The position numbers and the translations under genes are program-made. A DNA stretch of 64,000 nt from Syngnathus acus (lineage: Eukaryota > Chordata > Actinopteri > Syngnathiformes > Syngnathidae), in assembly GCF_901709675.1 (NCBI RefSeq), contig NC_051103.1:3519501-3583500 (forward strand), given 5' to 3'. The stretch's first letter is position 1. Every line of letters starts with the position of its first letter. Below the pieces are notes generated by a model. The model was given only the letters and a program-made list of their open reading frames with translations, had not been told where the DNA came from and did no database searches. Below are positions 13,476-25,219 of this stretch, one piece after another.

Positions 13476-16400
13476 AGCACACACTAAAGCACCCAGAAGC
13501 CCCCACCCCAGGCAACACACGCAGGCTATTCCATCCTAAACTCCGGAGAAGGCTCGCAGAATACACATGAAGGGCTTACAGGATGGCGTGTGTATGTGTA
13601 ACAAGGGTCTGTGGGGAAACAGATTACAACATCAGCACCAATATTTATTCTGCACACTTCAAAAAGGACGATGCAGTCTTCACTTCCCTTCTGCCAGATG
13701 TTCAGCGTTTCGTCACCTGCTTTAGCTCGTCTTGTCTTCCCTGAATTTTCTTTCCTCCAAATCATACACTTGGCAACAAAGTCAACTTGCGCGTGAATGT
13801 GTGGCTGGGTGCATGTGTAAGCAAGTAGCCAATTAAAAGATAAGTGCACAATTAAAACAGGGTGCTAAAGCTTCTAGAAGTTGTCCTTTATCGGTGTTTG
13901 TGTTAATTGTGAGTCTCGCTGGCTGGATTAAAAGGTCAGGAGATATGCGAGGGGGGTGATGGAGGACCGCGGTCGGATACAGTTGAGTATTCGCCGAGTG
14001 TCCTCCAGAGATCCAATCTCTACGGAGATGCTTGGGTAGAGGAGGGGGGCGGGCAGAGATAAAAATCTCAAACTGATCCAGACAATTAGTCTGTGTTTAC
14101 TTCAGGAAGCTTGTAGTGATGCATCAAAGAGAGTCTTTGGAAAGGGGACGGAGATGTCATTGGAGGGTTGTGTCTCTATTATCTATCCATGCTATCTCAT
14201 GTCTAAGCAGGAGAACCTTCAGGCCTTCAGTTGGTAGCATTTCGACAAAAACTCAACAATGAGTTTCTTTTCAAAGCAATTTTACAGTTAACAAAATCAA
14301 CCAAAAATGATATGTATTTTCAATTATGGACTTATTGAGTTTTTTCTGGGTTCAATAGACATTCAGGTTGCTGAGGTAATCTGGTATCATCGGATGAATT
14401 TTGAAGAACATTTCGGAATTAGCATTCCTTAAAAGACAGAAATCGACTTCTGTGGTATCCTCACTTAAATTGCCCCTTAGGAATTGCCGCTCAGACGGGC
14501 TTCATAAACGGTCTGCAAAGGGTTATCAGCGCCGGGGTGAGCTCGGAGATCAGAATTGAGCGCTGCCTCTGCTCTGGGTCTCTTATCTCTCGTCTCAGTG
14601 CTCCCAGAGGTCTGCTGAAAGACACCCAGACCCCCACCAAACACCTCCGCTGCTGAGCATATTCCCTGGGTGTCTCCCAGGAATACCTCACGTGACATCA
14701 GGCTCTATGTTGGATAATTAAACTAATTCATCAGCGTAACTCTTAAGTAATTGACTCTTGATTGGTTAGTGGACTTGATTTGAATAATTCCCCGTTAAAT
14801 TAAACAACACATGGTAATTCACACGCCCTCCCAAAAGCCACATCCACTCAGATGAGCACATGAAAACAGTCTTGCATTGGCCTCAAGGCTATTGCGTTAG
14901 TGGCGGGAGACAGAGATGGCTGAGTAATTCAGAAATTCAGATCCGGGGATAACTAGTGACTGACTTAATTACGACTTAAACGAATGTTTAACCGTCCAGT
15001 CAGATCAGAAGCATAATGCTGTCAAGTCTAATTCCAGATCCGAGCTCCAAACATGAGAGTGACTAAAGATCGGGGGTCAAGGTACGTCCTGGGACGTAAG
15101 GTCCTTTGAGGGCGTCGACCCGAGGTTGAACGAGCAACGTGGTCTTGATGACCCCTTAAGCAAACGCAGCTCAGGGGTCAATGCGGGGTGAATGTCCCGT
15201 GGTGCTCAGGGTTACTGGGAGAGGGGGCAAAGGGAGTTGACTTAGTTCAAACCGAACACCTTTTAGGCAAGCAAAAGTATCAAGCTTCAAAGTCGCCGTC
15301 GACCTCCGGTTCTTTGGGTGGTGGGTGTGGAACTTGATATCTTAATTGATGGTCATCTTTACGAGTCACCGAAGAAGAAGGATGGCGTTCAATGTTGACA
15401 TGGGAGCACGAGGGTTGGGGGCGGATGCCGCGTCCCCAAAATATTGATGCCGCGCCCAAATATGCAACAGTCAATTTAGGAACGAAGCTTGTATGCTGGA
15501 TCTGACGAGGACTGGCAGTAATTAGCACGATGAGCGCCACAATATCTATGGCTAAAGGTTTTAACCGTAAAGTGTAAAAACTGTCTATTTTGTGGCTAGG
15601 GTTTCCTTTATGTTCACCTTTTATCTCAAATGTCATGAATAATTTCAACCCCCAACTGCATTTGCTTGTCAGTGACTTTAAGGCTGTTTGCCTAATAAGT
15701 CTCATTTCACTTCATTAACTTCTGGCTCGGGGGCCGTTAAAGCCCTGATGATATATTACCAGACGACACACACAAACACACACACACACTGTGTTGGGTA
15801 GCCTGAGGTTTAGCGGTGCACCCAGCTTGTAGGAGAGCAAAGAATCATGTCAATCATTAATATAGAACCAAAAAAGGCTTTCTTTGAATTTTTGTCCAAA
15901 ATGTCAACAATTTATGGATTTTCTTTTTTATCCAAACGACTGCTATTTATTGTCTCTGTAGATTGTTGGCTTGGGATAAACAAGGCGACTGGCGAAGTCC
16001 CCCGAAGATGGCCATTGCCAAAATTCCTGACATGCTCCAGTTGCACGCGTGTAATTTTGCAGCGGAATAAGAGACGATGACAGCTTTATTACGATGCATT
16101 CGCTGAGTTGAGGCTTTTGCACTGGACAAAGGGATGCTATACGAACAGTTCTCTCCAAACATATTTTTTGCTTTTTGATGCAAGTTGGCCCATTAGGGGA
16201 GCATAATCACTTACACCAGTCAGTTAGTTAGTTTGTCTCCAGTTAAATTAAAGCCATAAAGCACTCGAGCAGAGAAGCCAATAATGAGGTTGAGCCCACG
16301 AAATGTTTGATTGGTGCCATTGCATGCAATGTTCCTTATCATTTAGTTAGCCTGGAGTGACTTTCCCTTCATTCCATTCGTTCAACTCAAGGATTGCCAA

Positions 16401-16663
16401 ACTTTTCACAATAAGATTAAAATTGCATTTCCTGTCTAAAATGCAACTTCTCTATACAAGACGTTGTTCCTCCACATTATTTTCTGTTAAGTTGTCGATT
16501 AAACTTTTATGGTAGCTGCGCTGCAGAGAGCATCTTTTATTCATCTGGCCTACTTTGTGAGCAACATCACTCTGCTCATATTTTTTAACTAGCAACAGTA
16601 ATATCTTAATGTGGGTTGATTGGACGGTATCTTTAAAGCAAGGTGTGGTCACCTTGCATTTTC

Positions 16664-16688
16664 TATGTATGTATGTATGTATGTATGT
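16664..16688. repeat. (TATG)n microsatellite
   Basis: Six tandem TATG units. Confidence 0.8.
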
Positions 16689-18161
16689 GCACAAAAGCCA
16701 GCTATACAAAATTATACACGAGTACCACCAATGGCTCAGCAAATGGGGAAAACTGCCTGAATTCTACAGAGTACCAAAATAACCTTGACCTTGGCTAACA
16801 CACCATACAATAGAACACTGAACTTCCTTAAAAAATATTGGGGAATATTTCTGGCACTAGATCTTACAAACCAAATCTGTGAATGATCTTGAAACAGATT
16901 GAACTTTAGAGGCCGTGTAGCGTGGTCGTCAAAGTTCTGCGGTGGCACGCAACAGAAAGAGGCTTTAAATCTCAACAGGTCAACTTAAGTGCACCATGTC
17001 GTAAATTACCCCCGCCGCATGCTCACTGCTAGCGTGCTTCCAAGTCACACGTTTATTGGTTATTGTAGCCATCCCGTTAACCGCGCCGCGTCCTGGCCAC
17101 CCAGCAGAAAACTCTTAGGATGACGACGATAGAAAATCTTTGATACAGTCCAGTCCACTGTGACGTCCCCTAAAAGATCCCGTTTTTTTTTTTTTTTTAA
17201 TGGAAACCAGTTACACAATGGCGGGAAAAGAGGCCAGGAACTGACATGTGGTTCAGGCACTGAGGGAGAACGGCTTTGGGGGTGATGAGGCACCGGGACC
17301 AGGGTCAGAATCAGGGACGCGACTGTGATCGTGAGCAGACACAAACGCCGGATGCAACAGTTTTTTTTTTCCTGGAAGCTTCCTTTTAACTTATTCATTA
17401 ACCGGATGGCAACCGCGCATGTTCAACATCGGAGGGGGTGATTGGGTGCCCATATTTGGTAGTATACAGTATATATTTCCTGATTCCTCCATGGAAGCCA
17501 CACAGGTTTTTATATAAATCGTTTTCAATATTTCATTGATTCAATGTAAAATTTCAGATTTTGATATTCAGAGTTGATTGTTCAGGGCCGTTGACTGCCC
17601 CACACTGGAAAGGCTCGTCACTGCTTATCAAATCCGATTCATTTTGAATAATCTCAAAAGAAAACTTGAGCTGAATGTTTGTATCACTTGATCCTTGAAA
17701 CCAGTCTGGACTTCTACTGCGATAAAGCAAAAGTTCCCAATGGATTTCTTTTAACAACAAGCACAATTTCCAGGAATAAATGTCCAAGCAAGATCCGTGC
17801 CAATGTTGAATGGTGAAAATCAAGACAAATATTTTTTCGTCTGAAATAAAACCTTTGGGAGGATGAATACATAACTTGGTCGAGTAGATGGTCTGATAAG
17901 TTGCTCTAAAAATACGTGGAAGGATTTAATCAAGACACGAGACTTTGATGGACGTTCTCGCGGGGACGGCGGGAGATTGCGCTAAGTGCACTGCGGGAAA
18001 CCCTCGGCGCAAAAAGTTACAAATCCAGCACGGCTCCTGCAGACAAACCCAAACACGGAGAAGATGAGCAGATAGCCTCTTAGCTCAGCTGAGGTTTCAC
18101 ATGCGGGGAAATCTAAAGATTATTCCTATCCGCGCTGATCTGGAGATTACGACGTCTGGTT

Positions 18162-18815
18162 TTGAAGCCCTGGTGGAGTTATCTACATGCAAAACAATCC
18201 GCTATTTTGGTGATTTATCATCTCCAAAATGTCTCCTTAGTTTTAGTTGAGAGTGGTTCTAAAAGCTGTGATGGAATTCTTGAGGACTTAATGCAAATCT
18301 GTTCTGCCTTGGGTTTCCCCTTCAGGTCTTTTGATTGGAAAATCATGTTGTGCAGAGGTCTGATTGGGCTAATTTTGGCTGGCTGGTTCAAAGTTTGCCA
18401 GGTCCATGACATGTCTGAGGTGGAAAAACAGCAGAATGCACTTTGTTTCTGCCACCACCTTTACAAGCATCTCAATGGCACATCGGTAATAGATGCTAAA
18501 TGTGGCACGTCCATTTTGTCTTCTCTCCTACTGCAACTCTATTTTCCCCTAGTCTTTCTATTCTTGTTCCAGCGGGACCTAAAGACACCTGTTCCTGTGC
18601 GAGCTTATCAGGGTGTTAAAGAAGCTTCTATTCCACGCTGGCAGTGGATCGTAAAAGATCCTGAAGGTTTCTGCCCTGCGAGGGAAAGGCTTATCTCAGA
18701 TTTGTACCCAGGGAGACTGGCAGACCTCCAAGAGAACATCGTGAGCCCTCAGCTGGTTTTACCTCCCTCGTATCTCATGCTGGCATACGTGGTCAAGAAA
18801 GTTGATTCTGCTTAG
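18162..18815 (+). other. Long unexplained open frame, 217 codons, no known domain
   Basis: This is the longest open frame outside the confident genes. It opens at a TTG; the first ATG in frame is near 18291, leaving about 175 codons. The translation contains a hydrophobic run (LLLQLYFPLVFLFLFQ) but no motif I recognise. Two splice-acceptor-like tracts lie inside it, a pyrimidine tract ending ccccttcag near 18325 and another ending cttgttccag near 18572. Parts could therefore be exons of something, or this may be a chance frame. No neighbouring gene supports it, and I do not call it a gene. Confidence 0.15.
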
Positions 18816-21800
18816 TAATTTGGTTGCTACATTTAGCACCTTTCCTGACCCCTGTGGTAATTACTTTTCAAAAAGAGCGATTAATGACTTCAATTCCTGC
18901 TAATAAAATGAGCAAAACCACTTGAAAGGAGCTCACTGACAGCAAATAAGTCAGTCAATAGTTCTGAACACTGCCAAAGATCTAAGATCAAAGCTATTTA
19001 GTCACAGTGGAAGCAGTGATTTATTCATCTTGGAAAATTGGAAAAAGCTGTATAAAATATGTGCTACCAAGTTGTCTTGCCTCACCTGTGCAACTCTACA
19101 TGAGGAAAGACAGAGGTAAGGGGGTGTACTTTTATTGTGTTTACATCGCAAAGACAAAAACCATACGCCACAGCAATAAAGAAAAAAATAAGTATTTATG
19201 ACTGCTATCGAAGGTAACACTGAAAAATAACCGAATGGAACAAATATCTATCTGAAAAAAATAAAGCAAGGGGAAGAAATATGTTCAAAATAATGCCAGT
19301 CATTTTATTTTTATATAAGCTAATCATGAAAAAAATGATTGAAATCGAAGATCTGATTTTTGGCCTCAGACTATGCACTGAATATTATTATATTGAATGT
19401 ATATTACAATCCCGGAAATGGGATTCGATGTCCACAGGGACGACTTGCATTTTTGCATCAAAGAGCTTCATTAGCGATTGTAAGCGACTGTTTTGTCTGC
19501 AGGGCCAAAGATATTTATGATTTCGGTTGCCTCAGAGAGACACGCAGAGTTGTTATTGCAGGGAGAAAAACATTTACAGGAATAAAAACAGTAAAAGTCA
19601 AACAAAAATAATTCAAAATCAGAAGTCGTAAAATGGGGAATTTGAGTGCAACACGGTTCACGAATGGACATTAGAGTCCTAACCGAATAAGTAGCCAAGT
19701 ACATGGAGAACAAAAGAATGGGATTGAATTTGCCATTGGACACGGACAAAGCCCTCATAAACTATATTGGGAGGGGCGACGTTAGCAAGCAGCTATGCAA
19801 ATATAGCGGCGTGTCCTGTGGTCGAACCAGGTGAACAGACTCCTGGTTGACCCAGACGGAGCTGCCACTCGTTGAATGCAGTGATGTTTTGAAATGTGTG
19901 TGGTATAAGTGGAGGCGGTGGGGGGGTGCAGTGGGAGAAGGGACAGGTGGTAGGTGCCCCACCCCACCCTACTACCACCATAAAAGTAATGATATGTGCC
20001 CTCCTCCCTTCCTAATGTGCTGCAGGAAATCCAAAAACAAATTCCTGCCTTTTCTTATTAAGATAGATGTGGGCCAACGTAAACACCCAACGCAAACATT
20101 CCAAGTCTATCGGGACGTTGACCTTTATCCCCATCGCACTCCACAGTGTCACAAAGTGGGCCAAAGTGACAAATAATGAGGCTGGGTTAAAGTAATTACT
20201 ATTCAAACATTACATTCTTAGAAGAACTACGACGTTTTCTTGTGTTGGCAAAAACGGCTCCCCCATTTGTGGTTCTTCTGTAATATGATTCAGGGAGAGG
20301 CCACTGGAGAGTCGCCTTGAGTGGCGTCCCAAAGACCTTTGGCCAATAGGAGGTCAGGCGAGAGCTCAGAGAGCAGACGCCGTGCATCCGTCACATCATC
20401 CGCGATCCGGATTCTTGATGGATGGCGAATGTGGTCCAGCCGAGAGGCGTCCATATGGAGGAAAGAAGGTTGAGAGGCCAAAACCTTCTTTGTCTATCTG
20501 ATGCTGGTACAGCTTTTATTTTTGACTTGTTAGCAAGCAAAACTCACAAGTTTCATTTTCTAGATGCTGCACTGTTCCCGTTAACCAAAAAAAAAAAAAA
20601 CAGAGCATCTTGTGCGATTGAAGTAAAGATACATTAACCCAAGGCGAGAGACCGAAGGTGACTCTCTGGTTTATTTCTTGACGTGTTTCCCAGATGTATG
20701 ACAAGGGTGTGAGAATGAGAAGATGCCAGAAGTCCCAGAGCGCATATGAGAGAGCAATCAGGGTAACCGCGTCATCGACAGGCACGGCGAGAGGGTGTTA
20801 TCGCCTTGAGAACGAGCCGAGAGCAGACGCCGCCACCTCCGGGTAAGAGTGGTGACACTTTTCAGTGGGATGAGATAGGATATGACGGGAGCACTTCCTC
20901 TCAACATACCTTTTTGGGGTGGGAGGATAAGACTGAGGGAAATCACAAGGAAGTTCCATTTCATCTCCCCACCAGCCCCCAACTGCTCCAAATAGTTCCT
21001 GTAGATAAAAGCATCCTCTTCCCGAACACTGTGAGAGGTGGAAGCTGAGATGTTGACAAAAAGAAGGATAAGGATGGAAGGGAAATATGATAGAAGCTGC
21101 TCGCAGCCATGCTGGAATACGAGGTGCTACTATGCCAACAAGGTTCGCCCAAAACAATGCCATAAAAATCACTGCCTACATTTTTTTGTATCTTAATAAT
21201 GACAAAGAAACTAAGCTAATGATTGTCAACAGGTGAAAATAAATAGATCTTCCCTCAAGTCATTCCTCTTCATCCCTCTCATCCTTCTTTAGGACTTCCA
21301 AGAACAATTGAGTTAAGACACTTAAAGTAACAGATTCATGCTAATTGCCTCCAGAGTCTCTGGGAGCTGGCCAGTCCTGAGGGGGGTCAGTGAGGTCGGC
21401 ATCAATCACAAGGAAAGTGGGCCGGCCACACAAATCCCCCACACAATGGGGTGGGGGCACAATAGGCCCAGAGGAGCAGGCAGTGGCGGGGGTCACTGTC
21501 CTGAATGGATAGCGGCCAGCAATGACCCGTGCTTTATTGCGAGGCAGGCTCATGGACAGCGGCCGACGGGGCGGGATGGAGGCGATTGTGAGACATGATG
21601 CAATGTTTTCATAATTTAAGTTCCCAAGTGTCTTAATAAAAACTCTCTGACGTCTTTCTGTCAAAATACAAAAAGAATTTAAACATTACAGAATACATTT
21701 AGCTTTTAAAAATTAAGCTTCTGCTTTTTTCACCTCATTTGGCAGCTCAGAGGCCAGCGAACCAGCGCTTCATCTTCAAGAGCAAGATTTATCTTTGTGA

Positions 21801-24531
21801 TGACAGACAAGCTTCAACTTTTATCTCTTTGCAAAGCTCGCGTGGCTTTCAAGTTATTTCCAACGGGGCTCCGTGTGGTGCTTGTTTATTTTATGACACT
21901 CACGACGGCAGCGTATCTCTTGAGGAGTAACGTCAGATGTTTGTTTGCGTCATTTTCTCACAAATGTGGCACTCTTGATGATTCATGCTTAATTTGATAT
22001 TAGCAACGTCAAATTGCCTGAGTGTCTGACACTAAGTGGAAGGCCGTCCTGATCCTCAAACCCGTGTAGCTACCTCAACCGTCGTTAGGAGCGCCTTTGA
22101 TTGGGACTAATGTAAAACACAGGCTGCGAGCACCCGGGGGCTCTTCCAAATGAGATTAGAGACCCTCACATATGGCTCCTAATCCGCTTGATTTTGAGGG
22201 GGCCCGGTTAAAGCGTTTCCCATGTTCCCGCTTCCTGTCAACATCAAATGCCCTTGCATGTGTCTAGATAAATGGAGTTAGTGATTCCTCTGGCATCTTG
22301 TTTTTAGGATTAAAACATCACATAGATTACCCTTCAAAATAATTTAGTCATTAAAAATGATATCTATTATGAAACATTATTAGAGAGGCATCAATTACTT
22401 TACTAACAGCATCGCCCAAAATATTTTACCAGCTCTGTACAACACAATGCCATTGTTAATGCCATTAAGTAATACAAGTCATTTTATTTCAAAACGAAAA
22501 TGGAAAAAAAACATTTAAAGTACTAATCAAAATCAAAGACGCCCCGGGCAACAAGAGCCTACATTATTTTTGTAGTTTTCAGACTCTCTGATCATGCACC
22601 TCCTGCTTCACCTTTTGCAAACATTCCCTCTCTCAGTTCGGGTTTCGCTTTACGTCGTCATTCCAGCTGTCTCCAGTCTGCCCGTCCTGCGTTTATCCAG
22701 TCGAGCCTCGTCTCCGCTAGCCCTGCAGTCCCTCGACTCTGACCTCAGCTCTCCTGGCGGGTGTGATTAGACCCCAGCCAGGGGGTTTATGACTTTATGG
22801 ACAAGGGGGAAGGGGGGCTGTCCAGTCTTATCATCGCAATGTTGGAAAAAGGTTTTGGAAAGGACCTACCAGTGCTAGTCAGATAGCTGTTCAACTTGGC
22901 AATGTTGCAGCTCAAACTTTCCGAAGGACATTTGTGTGCATATTGCAATATGGGAGGAAGCTCCCACTTGACTTTTGCCTGAGGGAGTGTGGATCGGAAG
23001 TGAAAGGGTTGGCTTTGGGAATGCGGGGAATCCCAGACTTTAGGGGGCAGGAAAGACGTCCCGAGGCCTACAGGTGGGATGAATGAAGCCACCAAGATGA
23101 GAGACGTTTGCTAGATTTTGCGCACAATGGAATTTCTGGCTAGAATTCCCGTTTTGGGGAATTTAACTCGTCACCAAGAACCCCGTGACAACTCCAACCC
23201 ACAGTTAAATGGAGACAACTGGGAGTTGTCAGCAGGTGTAGCGGTGCTACCTTTTGGAAATTCCCAAACATACCTTGAGGTAAAAACTTTTAAAGCTTGC
23301 TGTACACTAATAACTATAAGAATGTTTGACATTTCACCACCTAATCAGTCCTACTCAGAAGAAAGGGCACTTGGTAGACATGTCCATCAAACCTAAGTGT
23401 CTCGAACCCACGCCGGAAAATATAGCAAGAAAAATGATCCTAAAATAGCTGATTGAAAGCAAAAATGTAACTTCTCATTTCAAGCAATCTTGTCCTGGAG
23501 ATTTGGAATCATATTTGAACCATGACTATAATAGACAGATGGCAGATGAAGACCGCACACTGAAAAAATTCATCAGCGCCCCCTACTGGAACAACACTCG
23601 TTGCTTGCCACTTTAATTAGAGCTCGTGATCATAATTAATCAATCACGTAGATACAACATTTACAACACTTAACCACACGTAACTGTCATTTTGCTAACG
23701 ACACCGTTAAGCTGTCAGTTGGGAAGCTTCAATGTGCCGTTCGTCCTTGCTCTTATGAGGCCACGGCGCCCGCTCCATCTCCATCTTGGCCCCGGCACCG
23801 CCCATAACGAACCTTATACGCACGCTGGGATTAAATGAGTAATAGAATAATGAATCGGGGCACGTACGGGTTGAGTGGCGCGCCTCAGACGGACGGACTG
23901 TTAATATCTGCTATGAGATCCCGAGGCGGGAGATGCCAATTACACAGCACGCAATCCTCTGAACCATTGGCCAGGAAAGAAAACTGATTGTGTGAAATTG
24001 ACACAAAACAATCTCAGCCTTATGTCAAAACAAATGGAAACACGCTTGCCATTTCACAGAGTGTAGGCAGTATTAGCTGGCGTGCTCGCTGCAGGCAGTG
24101 TTAAGATGTGGCGCCTCTCCACGGACGCCATTTTGGATCCAAGCCAAAACTATCTGCAGAATCTGTCACTCATCTTACGGTCGTTTTTAGCTCGTTAATA
24201 TTTGCATCAAGGATGATTTAATGTATTTGTGGTTTATCTGTAGGATGCTACAAAAAAATGCTGCGGAGTTTGACCTCTCAGAGTAAATGCGGACAAGCTG
24301 CATTATGCCCATGTGAATTCCTCACTTCCCCCCCATAGATCACTATCATTCTGACATCTATTCTCTCATTTCATTTCAACACCTCCCCGCCACCTTTTTT
24401 TGAGTCTTTGAACCCCAACACCCTCTGATTCGTCACAGCCGTCGCAAGTGTTTTTTCCCGCTCTCCCATCACGGCAAAGTAACTCGAAACCACATGTTGC
24501 TGTCATCCCGGTACGTACCTGTCCATCAAAT

Positions 24532-25090
24532 CCTTGTTGAGTTTCCCGGCACCTACCTTGGTCGATCCAGATGCATCCATGATATAATAGTATATAGTAC
24601 ATACAATGTATGATCTATACAATAGCAATATAATATCATAATATAATATAGCAATTTAATATATCTTGACATGAATATATTTATATGTGTATATACTTCA
24701 TACAAACAAATATAGTGGAATAGAAGAAAGATATTAAAGTAGGGCTCAGCTTATTTTTTTTTTTTAAACATATAGTACATGCATAAACACAAACATTTCC
24801 AATAGTTACTAGTAGGGTTGGATAAAACCTTGTTGAGTTTCTCGGCACCTACCTTGGTCCATCCAGATCCATCCATAATACAATAGTATATAATACATAC
24901 AATGTATGATCTATTGCAATATAATATCGTAATATAGAAATATTATATAGCTTTATAAACATGTATTTATACGTATATACTACATACACACAAATAGAAG
25001 AAAAATATTAAAGTAGGGCTGAGCTTTTTTTTTTTTAAACATATACATGCTTAAACACAAACATGTCACTAGTGTGGTTGGATGAACTGC
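24532..25090. repeat. Two-copy tandem duplication of an AT-rich ~300-bp block
   Basis: Unit 1 (24532-24827) and unit 2 (24828 to about 25090) share, in order: ccttgttgagttt.cggcacc, taccttggt, atccatcc/atgcatcc, a TA-rich stretch around tacatacaatgtatgatct, gaagaaa(g/a)atattaaagtaggg, a T run followed by aaacata, then aaacacaaacat and gg(t)tggat. Unit 2 is shorter by about 35 bases, mainly in the TA-rich part. The block lies immediately downstream (minus strand) of the candidate exon at 25126-25219. It has no recognised family. Confidence 0.7.
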
Positions 25091-25125
25091 TAGCTATACT
25101 GTAGCTATTGAAATTTGGTACTCAC

Positions 25126-25219
25126 TCAGTAGCTCGCCTCTGTTCACAGCCATATTGTTCGTGTCAACAACGCACAGCGGCAAGGAAGTGCTTTCAACTG
25201 CCGAAGCTGTCAAATAAAT
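25126..25219 (-). CDS. Candidate internal exon of an unidentified gene
   Basis: On the minus strand a strong pyrimidine tract (tttctctctctctttag) precedes position 25219. A good donor (A|GTGAGTAC) follows 25126. The 94-nt interval is open and reads in frame from the candidate first exon at 28692-28793, with phase 0 in and phase 1 out. The peptide begins IYLTASAVES and ends VNRGELL. A second acceptor, ttgacag, 13 nt further in, would join the same frame from a shorter ATG at 28716. I found no convincing third exon and do not recognise the peptide. It could equally be part of a noncoding RNA. Confidence 0.25.

Larger units (their letters stand above)
1..24531. other. Intergenic DNA with no supportable gene
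   Basis: I see no recognisable protein domain, tRNA or spliced gene in this stretch. Open frames are short and have no familiar motifs; the longest, at 18162-18815, is listed separately. The stretch contains homopolymer runs (T at 317-335, C at 8091-8106, T near 17183-17199), GT/AC and tetranucleotide microsatellites, a degenerate ACCAA-type repeat at 6272-6460 and a duplicated segment at 13311-13475. By position it is the flank downstream of the hs3st3 gene. Human PMP22, the next gene in that direction by synteny, is not visible. Conserved noncoding elements could be present but cannot be recognised from one sequence. Confidence 0.6.
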
